Source: Siphonodentalium dalli
Taxonomy: Eukaryota; Mollusca; Scaphopoda; Gadilida; Siphonodentaliidae
Length of the DNA stretch: 64,000 nucleotides
Direction: 5' to 3'
Assembly (NCBI GenBank): GCA_032622095.1
Contig: CP136063.1
Coordinates: 179,655,956 to 179,719,955, forward strand
A program made the translations under genes and the position numbers. The first letter of the stretch is position 1, and every line of letters begins with the position of its first letter. The notes under the pieces are model-generated. The model made no database searches. It was not told where the DNA came from and saw only the letters and a program-made list of their open reading frames with translations. Positions 35,109 to 46,509 of the stretch are shown here, piece after piece.

Positions 35109-36498
35109 GGCCTAAACAAAAAATACGTTTGTTTCCGCTAACCCGACCGACCCTATTTTAAACCGCCGACCCTAAACTTTTTATTGCCATTGCAAAAAAA
35201 AAAAAAATTGGACCCAAAAAAAAAAAAAAAAAAAAATTGGATTTAAAATATTTTTTTTTTTTAATTTAGGTCCCAATTCATATCATAACAAGATGCAAAA
35301 CATTTATATATTTATATATATTGACATAAGAAATTTAAGTTTACAAAAAGATTTAAGTTTAACAGTTGGAATCATACTGTAAAGTATGTTTGGCTTTATC
35401 TAGCTTTCATCTGTGAAAACTTCAAATAATTTGAGTTCAGGTACGGTATGTTATCATTCAGCGTTCAGACTTCAGTATTTCAATCAATTACAGCACAGGA
35501 ACATTAACAATTTGATCAAATCAACCTGGTTATCAAGTGGGATCTCATAATACCAAATGAAAAATTAACATAGAGATTAGTACCATATATAGTCATTACT
35601 ACCTTAATACATGTACATTGTTTCTGTACTACATGTACATGTAGGATTTCTGTATTACATGTACATGTAGTATGTTATGTACGGTATGTGTCTCACTTGA
35701 ATTTTATAAAATAGCCTATTTATGAATTAGAGTGATGATGGCAAGTCTAATTTCAAGCAGGATAAGGCTTCCGATAAGCATAATCCATAGAACCAAAAGA
35801 TATCTGACAATAACTTATAAGCATTTCCAATCCATACATATATAAAAAGTTCCAAAGTTATGCTTGAGAAACTTGATAAAATTGACCTCTCTGTAAAATT
35901 CAAAATACTGACTCAAAGAGCCTTAGATTAGCTCTAAATGCAATGGATTTTCAAAAAAATTTCCAGGGGAAGAACCCCCACCATCATCAGGGGGTCACCC
36001 TTCCCAAACATTCCTCCGATCAGGCCTTCAGGTTATGCCTTCGGCATATCATTGCCCAAAAACAGCTGTCCCCAAAAAATACCTAGATCCTTCACTGAAT
36101 GCGGAGAAGGTGGTGTTGTGAAGCCATCCTTAAGAGATCGGTACAAGACGGTCACTCCAATATGTGAACAGTGCAGTGGTGCTGGACTGACTCCAGTTGT
36201 CGCCAGACCATATAGGAAATATTAGGATTATCAAAGACTATCTTAGTATAGACTAGTATATATGTAAATACTAAAGCATATGTAAGATTGAATTGGAGTT
36301 TCTAGTTCCTCTGTCATCTGGGTTAACCTGATTGGGGCTAAGAAGTGCATAGTTTGGGTTATTGACAAGTATTATACAGTTATTTTTAAAGATACTGAAA
36401 AAAAAAAGTTAACAAAAAAAAAAAAGTTAAGCCTACCTACCTACCCTACTTTTTTTTTTAGCTCGTTAGCGGAAACAAAGGTATTATTTTTTTAGGCC
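35109..36498. mobile_element. 1.4 kb element with GGCCTAAA ends
   Basis: The left end is GGCCTAAACAAAAAATACGT-TTGTTTCCGCTAAC. The right end read inward is GGCCTAAAAAAATAATACCT-TTGTTTCCGCTAAC, so the terminal inverted repeat is about 34 bp, followed by T/A runs and ACCC/GGGT-rich text on both sides. The interior is AT-rich with ACATGTAC motifs, and the ORF 35938-36225 has no known domain. Similar CCTAAA-ended text delimits the intron element at 40464-40797. Confidence 0.65.
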
Positions 36499-36518
36499 TT
36501 TCCAGAGATGAGGCCTAT

Positions 36519-36605
36519 ACAGAATGAGGTAGAAGTTAGTGATGCTAACCTGCTGTGCTGGGTAGCATCACTAAATTCACCCTCTAGGGACCTCATTCTG
36601 CAAAT
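36519..36605. repeat. GAATGAGGT hairpin family, copy 2
   Basis: The arms AGAATGAGGTAGAAG-TTAGTGATGCTAACC and GGGTAGCATCACTAAATTCA-CCTCATTCTGC form an 85-bp hairpin. Confidence 0.8.
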
Positions 36606-36609
36606 GTCG

Positions 36610-38960
36610 AGCACCATATTTTCAGGCCTGGATCAGAGATTATTCTAAAAAAAATTGATTTCTTTGGTGATTCTCGCCCAGTGTTATAGCATGCCCAGTT
36701 GAAATGTGGACTACTTTAGAAAATACCTGTTAGACTGGTAAAACAGACCTTGGAAGTAGATTCAAGCTATCATAGTATGCTATAAGGAAAGGCTGCAAGT
36801 TCAGTATTGACAATGTTTATTTGAGTTTCAAATATTTTGAAAAAAAAACTTCATTATAAATTTTCATGGTTTTCATTGATTCTTTTATATACATACATAA
36901 AGGCTTTGAACAAAGTAGAAAACAATAACAACGAATAAAACATCTCAAGGCACTTGCGTGTCCATATCAGCAGGAATCTGTACACTATTCCATATACAAA
37001 TACATTTCAAATACAAGTACATGTAAGTTATACACAGAACTCTTGATGTTAAATGTGGATATTAAACAAAATGCAGAAAAATAGAGTGATTTAATATGAA
37101 CCAACCCATCCTACAACTTCTTTTCTCATACATATATTGCAAAACATTGTTTATTATTTATTAACTGGTTTATGATCATGTAGACTAAAACATGGAAGCA
37201 TCTGGTGTAGAAAATAGTCAATGGCAGAATCTTTCTTTTTGAGTTCTACTTTTCTACACCTTTTCCGTTATTTAAATGGTATTATCATGGAAGAAATCTC
37301 ATTTTGTGTAAAATATTTGAGTACATGTAGTACATGTAGTCCAAACCATATCACAGGTGGGAACTATTGTTTTTTAAATTTGTATATGTTCAGTATAAAG
37401 TATACAATTAATGTTGTAATTCTTGGGTTGTCAAATCATTGAATATTTATTTCCTCCCAAGAATTGATTTTAGCAAAATAGATCGAAGCTGGTAAAACAA
37501 CTATTGGTATAGTAAGCAGCCTCTATCATGTACAAGTAACAAAGCTGTACCAGTAAATCTCCATCTGTACATACAATGTAATTAGTATATGTATATTGAA
37601 ATATATTTGGTAATATCTTACAAGGTATCGAATTGCATGTACCAGGTTTAATAGAAACAAGGCCAGAATTACATTCAGATTTGTAGACAAGAAAAAAATG
37701 AACTCTTGTCACAATTTAAACGATTAATCGACATCAACTAGAATTTCCGTGAAATTGCCAGTCGACTTATCACTCTCATTGCTCATTTATGTGGGCAATT
37801 TTGAGGACTGGATGACAAGTTGATAACACTATAGTTTTGAATTTTATTCAGGACTGCATGCGTTATATGGACAGAATTGGCATATAAATCCATGAAATGA
37901 TATGGCACAATCGTGCACAATCCCCCCCCCCCCCCCACCGATCAGCCTACATCTGACCAAAAAAAATCACATCAAGATAAGTTAATTTGTCGGCATCCCG
38001 TGGCTGTATAAACAAAAATAAGTGAACAAATCTTGATGTGATTTATTTTATCAACTGGACAGCTTTTCTTAGTTGGTTTTGCCAATTGCTGTTGCCAATT
38101 ATGAGGGCTGGAAATCTGATTGGAAGTTTGATTCTTGTAAAAGCAGCCGATTCGCTGTAGAAATGCTATATTTCGATTCTCGCAAAAAATTTATGGATGC
38201 TAAGGCCTGTTTTCCCATGCAATTAATCCAATTATGACTGATAGAACAGTTTAGTGAGAAGTCAATTAAACACAATCTGGACACCATTTGCATTTACGGT
38301 AAAAAAAAGAGTTTTTCGGTGCATTTCGTAAACCAACTACCAGTAATCAAGTTGGTGTCTCCTTATCTCAGTAAAGTCTAAAATAAATAGTGATGTTTTG
38401 GGTAACTGAGCGACAAAAAGTATGGGCTGGCTGGCATAATTATTTTTGAAAACCCATTCATATGGAATATATTCTTTCTGAAAATATCCCCATGGCAGAA
38501 ATATTGTAGCCAATTTGAAGGCATTGGAACAGATTGGAAGGGATAATGAAAAGCCTTGAACTGGCGCCTATACACAAGGGCACAACACCATCTTAAAACT
38601 CTTTGACTTCCGGTGTAAATAATGATGAAGGGCGACTAATCAGAACAGTTTTACTATAATCAGAGATCAATATTTTGTTGTGGTTTTTTATTAGTAGGGG
38701 GCGAAAGTCTGGACTAGGGGCAGACAGATTACCGGAAATATCACTATTAATTTTAGGCCTAAGTGTACTATTTACCAATCAGAATCTTACGTTTCATTCA
38801 GGTGAAGCGTGTCCTCCAAGTTGATGAACAAAGTAATAGTACCTCTGTGAAGTTATACAAAATAAATGTACATGCCGGTACATATACTTCTACTATTGCA
38901 GGTTATTTAAAATTTGAATTGCATCTTATACACTTACATTTACAAAATGTATACTGTAGC
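36610..38960. other. Gene-free interval downstream of the TGIF gene
   Basis: No exon is recognised. A C run lies at 37922-37936, and an AATAAA on the minus strand near 38690 could serve as a poly(A) signal for the TGIF gene, but nothing distinguishes it from chance. ATCACATCAAGATAAGTTAA at 37967 and its inverse at 38033-38050 form a loose 80-bp stem. Confidence 0.4.
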
Positions 38961-38964
38961 TCCA

Positions 38965-39430
38965 ACAAATGGTGTGTGTCATTTGCAGAATGAGGTCCAC
39001 AGAGGGTGAATTTAGCGATGCTATCCCGCAAGTTGGGCTAGCATCACAAAATTTCCCCTCTGGGGACATCAGTCTGCCTAGGTCTCATCTTCTGGGAGGT
39101 ATCTATTATCTACTATTCTACATGTATAGTCTCAAATTATTATTGTTTTTAGTAATACCTTTTCCCTTCTGGGAAGTTTCTATATCCCCTAATTTGCAGA
39201 AGATAAAATGCATAATGATTAATCGTGGCGACTAGTGGGTGAACATCAACTTCTGCTGGGGAAATTCAATCTGATCCCAGGTCTCCCATAGCAGTTGAAG
39301 AAGCCTAAGCAGAATGAGGTACCCCGATGGTGAATTTGGTGATGCTAGCCCACCATGTGGGATAGCGTCACTAAATTCATTCTCTGGGGACCTCCTTCAG
39401 CAAATGACAGACACTATTTGCAGGCTTGGA
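38965..39430. repeat. Two GAATGAGGT hairpins plus linker (copies 3 and 4), duplicated at 42285
   Basis: Hairpins at 38983-39078 and 39307-39410 are joined by a linker containing CCCTTCTGGGAAGTTTCT and CTCCCATAGCAGTTGA. The same order, hairpin-linker-hairpin, is found at 42285-42665 in the TGIF intron, so the mobile or duplicated unit is the whole 430-bp block. It lies within 100 bp of the TGIF stop codon and may be in its 3' UTR. Confidence 0.75.
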
Positions 39431-39514
39431 TCAAACAATTTTCATGAAAATAGCACAAAGTTTTGGATTGAATGTGAAAATACAAATGAAATGAGGAACA
39501 TAACATAACAATGA

Positions 39515-40278
39515 TCATGAAGGTTGGTTGATCATGTGACGCCGGTCTAATGAATTTTGCTGCTCGAGTTGACTGACTGCTACATCCACTAACATCAGGA
39601 AGCGATCAAACACATGTGGATGATTGGGCGACGATGACGGAGATGACGTGCTAGAACTGACACTGTTACAGTCTGTGCTGTTATAAGATGTCCGTCTTCC
39701 AGGCACTGGTGCACTGTGGGAATTGTAAAACTGATTTGAATTCATCTGTCGTAAAACAGTGTGTGATCGCTCGATTCGCTCAGAGTCCGAATCTGAGAAC
39801 ATGTCACTACTCGAAGCTTCACTATCGGACACATATCCGTCGGTTTCCATACCACGAGCATCCTCCTTACACAACGAACGAGAATCTCCCTCGTAAGAAT
39901 GATCATCCGAATTTCTCTGTCCAGTTGTACTGAAGTCTAAAGGTTTGTCGTACCCATTTGCGAGTTTATGCTTTCGGGTGATTGTAAACTGCAGCGGATC
40001 TAATCCATCTTTCTTTATCATCTCCGGTAAAATGCGTCGTCTAGCATTAATAAACCAATTACAGACCTGAAGCACGGTGAGATTAGCTGCATGTGCAAGC
40101 CACATTTTCTCTTGGTCATTGGGGTATGCATTGAATCTATGTTCATAAAGCCATGACTTGAGAATACGAACTGCCTGCTTTGGTAGATTTCCACGCCTTT
40201 TCTTACTGGAGTATACATCCCGCTCATCAGATGATTCCATTTCGATTCCGTCGTCCCACATGTCAGATTCTTCTCTAC
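39515..40278 (-). CDS. TGIF: TGIF-class TALE homeobox gene, exon 2 (main coding exon)
   Basis: This exon encodes almost all of a TGIF-type homeodomain repressor, a nuclear DNA-binding protein that in known relatives acts with Smad, Sin3/HDAC and CtBP corepressors and binds TGTCA cores. Joined to the 16-nt exon at 46494-46509 it gives 259 residues. Residues 31-93 are a TALE homeodomain: a basic KKRRGNLPK arm, [11 protein letters not shown] with the three-residue loop, and recognition helix [11 protein letters not shown] with the Ile50 typical of TALE proteins. [10 protein letters not shown] follows, as in TGIFs. PLDFS at 118-122 resembles the CtBP motif PLDLS. An acidic serine-rich stretch lies near 151-176, and [15 protein letters not shown] near 232-246 matches the conserved TGIF C-terminus. 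The stop is TGA at 39515-39517. The 5' edge is a TTTTTCAG acceptor, so the exon starts at 40278. The family call is very secure; paralogue and organism are not. Without exon 1 an internal Met at 40261 would give 248 residues. Confidence 0.95.
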
Positions 40279-40463
40279 CTGAAAAATTAAGAAAATATTT
40301 GGGATAGATCTTTTGGTATATTTATGAAATTGATGGGGGGGGGGGGGGGGGGGGGGTGCAGAAACCAAACATACCTGCAGCCACAGTGCAGTGGCAGAGT
40401 CCTACATCATAGATGTCTCAAATTTAAGCGAGTTTCATCATTTTCTTCACCCATATACAGGTA

Positions 40464-40797
40464 AGGCCAAAGAAAATTAAATGTCTGGTATGGGTTTCAA
40501 GCCGAAAAAAAATAGGGTCGATAGGTAGGCTCGAAATTTTATTTTGTTAATTAATTTTGTTATTTTGACATATTCTTATGACCTTTCATGTGCGTATTTT
40601 GCTCTGCAAGATTCACGTGATAAAACTACTTTTGATTATTTTTGTATAAATTTGAATATTACACAATACTTTCACTTAGAAATCAACCTATTCTGAGATA
40701 GATTTTCTTGAAAACCATTAAAAAAAAAACTTTAGGGTAGGGGGTTTAAAATAGGGTCGATAGGGAAACCCAAACCAAATATTTTTTTCTTTGGCCT
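40464..40797. mobile_element. AGGCCAAAG-ended MITE in the TGIF intron
   Basis: The left end AGGCCAAAGAAAATTAAATG and the right end read inward AGGCCAAAGAAAAAAATATT share TGGTATGGGTTTC/TGGTTTGGGTTTC. Internal AATAGGGTCGATAGG blocks occur near both ends. It is about 334 bp and non-coding. Confidence 0.7.
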
Positions 40798-40842
40798 AAA
40801 TATAAACTCAACTAAAAACGATAGTTAGCGAGTGAGCTACAT

Positions 40843-41401
40843 CACAGGGTAGGAACTGCTCCGCGAGGCCGATACCTCTTCCGATCTTAGGTCCAGTTCG
40901 TATCCGATCTGGTCAAGGTAACTGGGGATTTTCCCATGGTAAATAACTCAAGTTTTACGCAACAGCGATATATATGCAGTTCATTTGTTGTATATACCTT
41001 GCCAGCTACCTCAACTATCAAGACATACTAGTTAGAAATTGTTAAGTAAATGCGGAATAGTAGAATTTATCCATTTTAAGAATTGTTCCAGTTCACTAGT
41101 TATGGGTCCCAGTTCACCATTGATAAGATCCGTTCACTACCCGAACATCTATGCGACAGATTTTTGGTAAAATAAGTGTGCACATTTGTTTGAACTAAAA
41201 CTTCACACTAGACTCACTTTTGTTTGAATTTAATCGCTAATGGTTTTTGCGATACGGTAGTTTGGTATACATGTATGGTGTAAAGCACGTCTGTTTTGGA
41301 CCAAGTACAAAAACTCGCAAGTGAACTGGACACGGATCGACAGTGAACTGGACCGAAAATCACAAGAGGATCTTTTCTCATGGAGCAGTTCCTACCCCGT
41401 G
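40843..41401. mobile_element. 559-bp inverted-repeat element with TACAT duplication
   Basis: The ends CACAGGGTAGGAACTGCTCC and, inward from 41401, CACGGGGTAGGAACTGCTCC match at 19 of 20 bases. TACAT flanks both sides (40838-40842 and 41402-41406), a likely 5-bp target duplication. The interior contains repeated CAGTTCACTAG/AAGTGAACTGGA motifs. It is non-coding. The superfamily is not determined. Confidence 0.75.
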
Positions 41402-41469
41402 TACATATGTATTGTTTTTTTGCAAACTCCCCTCGCCATAAAAATAATGACTATTGAAAATTTTAACTC

Positions 41470-41975
41470 TACTCTCGGGATCCAAATAATAGTAGGGGGC
41501 AGAACAATAGTACAGGGGTGAAATTTCCTTTAAAAATAAATAATAGTATGGGGGGCGCAATAATAGTACAGGGGGGAATTTTCGCAAATCAACACTAAGT
41601 ATGGGTCAAGAATTGTGGCTAGTTTCATATGTTCTCATACAGAGATCATTGGAGAAAAATTGAACCTAACAATTGTTCAAAGTATTCATTCATTTGAACT
41701 AATACCAAATGTCACCCACATTTTTGGATATTAATAAAAATTGATGTTTAAAATGAATGGTTCCTTAGCCATAGTAGAATATTGGGAATTTTTTCATGAT
41801 TTTAGCTTTAAAACTCTGATAAATTTAACTTAGGTTTAAGCACATAAATTCATATTTTTTTTACACATTTAGCTGAAATTTAATAAATGTAGGGTCCCAA
41901 ATAAGCAGCGTACAGGGGGATTTCTCCTTGAAAATAGTTAAGCGTACGGGTACGCTTACTTGGATCCCGAGAGTA
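41470..41975. mobile_element. 506-bp element with TACTCTCGGGATCC ends
   Basis: TACTCTCGGGATCCAAATAA at the left and TACTCTCGGGATCCAAGTAA read inward from the right form a terminal inverted repeat of about 20 bp. Near the left end AATAGTA-GGGGG units repeat about every 30 bp. No target duplication is obvious. Confidence 0.7.
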
Positions 41976-42284
41976 CCCTGTTACTACTGTATATTGAATT
42001 CAGAAGAAAAACCTACTTACTGTGTAGACTGAATATTGGCCAAATCATAGTATGGATCATAAGTGTACAAGTATGGTTCACTGTTCACAGCAAATTCATA
42101 AAGATATCTGACTTTAATATTAATACTAGTAATCGTCTAGATTCATCTTTTATCAAATGAACATAAATATGTTTATAAGCTTTATCAGTGAAACCACAAA
42201 CACTAATACATGTACATGTGTACTAGTACTTACATGTATGTCAACTGTATGAATTAAGTCACTTCATTCATGTGATCCATTTAC

Positions 42285-42665
42285 AAATAGTGTCTGTCAT
42301 TTGTAGAATGAGGTACCGTACCCAGAGGGTGAATTTTGTGATGCTATCCTGTAAATTCACCCACTGGGACCTCATTCTGCTTAGGTATCAAATTCTGGGA
42401 AGTATCGATCGTCTCAAATTAACATTGTTTTTATTTACTGTCTCCCTTCTGGGAAGTTTCTCCTAATTTGCAGAAGATAAATTGCATAATCGAGGTGACT
42501 AATGGGTGAACATCACTAACTTCAATCTTATCCTAGGTCTCCCATAGCAGTTGAGGCCTAAGCAAAATAAGGTTCCCAGATGGTGATTTGGTGATGCTAG
42601 CCTGCCCTGCGGGATAGCATCACTACATTCACCCTCTGTGGGCCTCATTCTGGAAATGACATTCA
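42285..42665. repeat. Two GAATGAGGT hairpins plus linker (copies 5 and 6)
   Basis: Hairpins at 42302-42381 and 42552-42660 have the same linker motifs as the block at 38965-39430, including TAATTTGCAGAAGATAAA and TGGGTGAACATCA. The two blocks are about 3.3 kb apart and flank the main TGIF coding exon. Confidence 0.75.
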
Positions 42666-42898
42666 TCATATGAACATACCCGTTAACATGTTTATAAGCG
42701 TATCAGTGATGCCACACCAACATTAATACAGGTACATGTACTGATGTCAACTGTATAAATTATGTCACTTCATTCATGGGATCCATTTACAATGTGTGTT
42801 GCATTAGCATAGCAAAGAGGCGAAATACAGGTACACTTGTTACTTGTGTCTGCATTCATGTATGCACATAAAACTGTCAGCTGTGGTATTAAAAGGCC

Positions 42899-43353
42899 CA
42901 GATTACATTCAAGTAACTGTATACACAACATATTCCATATTATATATCATTTGGAAGAGGACCCAAAACTATATATATATTCCACCAGAATACGGAACAG
43001 CTGTGGCCTAGGCGACTACTACCGCCTAGTAGGCGTGTGAACCAACTTGGCACCAAGTGATAGAGATTCTCAGATTGAACCGAAGACTGCACTTATTTAC
43101 TCAGAATGCATCATAATTCACAACTAAGAGATAGTTATTCCCCTTCCATTGAGAAGAGACTGGCGATACAGACCAGATCAAAATTAAGCACAGAACACTC
43201 CTCTGTACCTTGACAAAAAATGTTCGCTGTTTTTTCGACCGGATAAGTTCATATTAATACAATGTTTTGGAGTGTCCTCTTTCAAATGTTATATAACTAA
43301 TATGGAATATGTTGTATATATTATAATGTGATCTGGGTATTCAAAAACTAACT
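42899..43353. mobile_element. Family C TTAA element, copy 2 (right end decayed)
   Basis: It starts TTAAAAGGCCCAGATTACAT. It shares ATTCCACCAGAATACGGAAC, TTATTCCCCTTCCATTGAGA and ACAATGTTTTGGAG with copy 3. An extra 40-bp stretch near 43005-43045 is absent from copy 3. The right terminal GGCC(T)TTAA has decayed. Confidence 0.65.
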
Positions 43354-43776
43354 GTGGTGTCATTCTATTGTAAAACAGCAGTGTTTGTTGACAATGGATT
43401 TGCCTCACTTGCCTAGAAGCCACCACCTGATGAGTGACAGGTGTGAGTAGCATTTGACATCAGTTAGGTAACTACTTCATACAATACAAAGAGCACCTAC
43501 ACCAAGTTCGCTTCCTCATTCTAGCCCAAGGCCTTCTGCTTTAAACAATTTAATTGTATAATACAGGTATAAATTGAATAGCACCAACTAGTCAATTTGA
43601 TCTGAATAGTTTAATTCACACCTCCGATGTACTAGTATGTGCTTTCTTATTATGTCGACTCAACAATGAGACTGAGTTTAATATGAAATAGTATCATAAA
43701 ACACTGGATACTGGTACATGTACTAGTCTACCCACCTACTATACGTTCTCGTCGTACTGTCAACATATTGATATCT

Positions 43777-44233
43777 TTAAAGGCCCACTTATTTTCGAAT
43801 GGCCAGATCACATTATGCACAACATACCACATTCCATATTATAATGTAATATATATTATACCATTTGAAAGAGGAACCAAAAATATATATATTCCACCAG
43901 AATACGGAACAGCTGTCCACTAAGTGATAGAGATTCTCAAGATTCACCCCAATACTTCCCATTATTTACCTCAGAATGCATCAAAATTCACAACTACATG
44001 TAGTTATTCCCCTTCCATTGAGAATAATAAACTAGCAGTACAGACCAGATCAAAATTAAGCACAGAACACACATCGATACATTGACAAAAACAACATGTT
44101 CTCAGTTTATTAGGTTGATAATACAATGTTTTGGAGCTTCCTGTTTCAAATGGTATATAATATGGGATATGTTGTACCGTATATACATGTATTAAATGCG
44201 ATCTGGCGATATGGAAATTAAGTGGGCCTTTAA
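43777..44233. mobile_element. Family C TTAA element, copy 3 (complete)
   Basis: The 457-bp unit starts TTAAAGGCCCACTTATTTTC and ends AAATTAAGTGGGCCTTTAA, a terminal inverted repeat of about 19 bp with outer TTAA. It is non-coding; the ORF at 44004-44282 runs off its end and is not a gene. Confidence 0.8.
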
Positions 44234-46493
44234 AGTTGAGGAGGTTGCTTAATGTCGATTGTAGGAGCCACCCAAAAATCAAAACAAGTGTACCGGGTAC
44301 CTCTTAACATCAACCACTGGCAAAGAGCCAAACTACATGTACATGTACAGTACTGTAGTACATGCTTTGACAACATTCAAATCTAATAAACAATGGCCAC
44401 TATGTTCATATGCATACAATTTAATACCAGTAATATTGATGTATGGAAGACAGTAAAGTGTTATGTAAGCTAATTTAAAGGGAGGCATAGCGATTAATTA
44501 TGGATGGATAGAAATAAATTTGTCAGATTAGATTGGAACATACAATAGAATTTTAAGCATGTCCCATGTTTTATTTTGCAATTTTATTTACAGTTTTCAA
44601 AAGTTGATCAATATTTTGTAATTAAAGAGACAAAAGGCACTCGCAGTGAGTAATTGTGCAAAATACTAGTATGTCCTCTGGAAAACCATCAAGAATAACA
44701 TGGAGAACAGATCAACAAACTGTTACAGTGACTCTGAGTGAGATTTGTCAACAAATATTACTCAAGTTATCGTGTAGTAAGTTCAAATAATTTAGTCTGG
44801 AATATGATTTTCAGAATATTTTTAAATGCCTTGACATTTCCAACTTGGCGTTGAGTTTTGATTAAACTTTAATATCTTAATCTTATAGTACTACTTGTAA
44901 TTGGACTGTCACATTTAATGTCTTTTATCTAATTCCACTGTAAAGTAATGTTTACATAATGATTAAGGATTTTTGAACCACCAAGTATATATTTATTATC
45001 ATTTAGAGTTTAATACTTGTTGATAATAGTAAAGTTGTTTTACAGACTTCTATGTTATATCACATTATAAACCCACTTCAAGGGCATATAGTTCCTTTAA
45101 AGAAAACAAATCAAAACTTCAAAAACATAAATTTAATTTAAAGTGAGATTATCATTATGGTATATAAGGTAATTGAACACATGACTGCTAGCTACTGGTA
45201 ACTGTTATGACTGATAATGATATACACATCACACAATGCACCTGCTTTAGCACTGGTCTGATGCCGCCCCCCCCCCCCCAAGGATATTTTTTTCAGAAGT
45301 TTAACTTCTGAAAATTTTATTTCACATTTCCTGTTCCAAGACAGGTGTCATTTGGAAATAGTTTCTGCATGCATTAAAAATCGGACTCGGAACATGACTT
45401 CAGTGCAAAACAATAGTGTTTGTGTCGGTTCTATATGAAAAATTGAAAACTGACAATTCTCAGCAACTTTGCTGTATAATGGTATTCTCAGCTATTACAT
45501 ATACAATGTATGTGTATCTTTCCACCAATATTGTCCAGACATAATTTTTGAAGTTCAAGTGAACCAGGTCTGCTTAATTAATATAAGACTAAAATATATT
45601 CGGAAAAAAATATCCACAAACATGTACCGAGACTGATACATGTACCGAGACTGGTACATGTATGTTGTAATAATTATAAATTATCATTATTACAAGTATA
45701 TATTATTGAGCTACTAGTAATTTAGTTTAAGATTGAAAGTAATACTAAATATTTATGTCCTTTTGAATTATTGACATGTATTCATAGTACTATTAAATAG
45801 AGTAAATTACACACTTATTTAAGTAAATGTCACTTCACTATTGTGTACAATGTCTATACGCGTATGTTGCGAAAGTCTGTCCACATCCCAGTTGTCAGAA
45901 TCTGACACAAGTTATAGAAAAGCCCAGTAGAACATAATGCATGCATATACATAACTTGACAAAAACGCAACCCGTCGTGGACCTCTCCATTCATGCTAAC
46001 AACCTTGTAGCAACGTGGTGTAAGCAGGAAATGTTGATCAAACTTTCAAAGGTTCTTCGTCGGTGAAACATGACAGGTATATGTTCCAAGTGCTTATGAA
46101 ACATCCATATTCAATACCCCCATTTTGAGTTCTGATGTCGAATGAACAATTAGCATTTTATTCGCGCACCTTTGAGAACAAATGTATAAATTCGGCCCAC
46201 ATTTTCTCAATGACAATTTGACACAATACGTCAGAAGAAAACTCCACAAAACAAATATTTACCAACATTGCAAAAACGTCGTCAACATTTAGACGATCAT
46301 ATAATCATATTTTGAAAGTGTACAGCTAGATTTAATATACTGGCGTGGCGATATTGGCCAAAAATATTTTTGACAGATCTTGTCAAAGTTATCAGCCGAG
46401 CACGTGTTCGCTCAATAACGCCGGGAAGCGCCACAAGTAGTTTTATCGAATTGTGACAAATAATAAACAGAGATTCCGAAATCTAAAACTCAC

Positions 46494-46509
46494 CTCTCTT
46501 AGATCTCAT
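46494..46509 (-). CDS. TGIF: TGIF-class gene, exon 1 coding part (start codon and 16 nt)
   Basis: On the minus strand, ATGAGATCTAAGAGAG is followed directly by GTGAGT, a strong splice donor. It ends in phase 1, and exon 2 starts with the two bases GT that complete a Gly codon. The junction therefore reads [14 protein letters not shown], and the summed coding length (16 + 764 = 780 nt) is a multiple of three. Family knowledge supports the layout, since TGIF genes often have a very short first coding exon. The assignment rests on donor quality, phase and position rather than on a transcript. An in-frame alternative donor or another upstream first exon remains possible. Confidence 0.72.

Larger units (their letters stand above)
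40279..46493 (-). other. Intron of the TGIF gene (6215 bp), rich in mobile elements
   Basis: The intron is bounded by GTGAGT at 46493-46488 and CAG at 40281-40279, read on the minus strand. It carries at least seven separable repeats, each listed below: an AGGCC-ended element, an element with TACAT duplication, an element with TCTCGGGATCC ends, two hairpin units, and two TTAAAGGCCCACTT elements. Positions 44240-46450 are AT-rich, contain many ACATGTAC motifs and a 13-base C run near 45267, and have no exon that I can recognise. No coding sequence is seen on the opposite strand. Confidence 0.7.

Noticed and set aside
35938-36225. 95-codon ORF with CEQCSGAG-like motif (possible zinc-binding fragment)
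   Set aside because: Only one CxxC is present, and the frame lies inside a TIR-bounded element with AATCCCCC-type repeat text. It is not enough for a domain.
40018-40368. Minus-strand ORF overlapping the TGIF exon
   Set aside because: It is a shadow frame of the homeodomain-coding sequence and extends into the intronic G tract.
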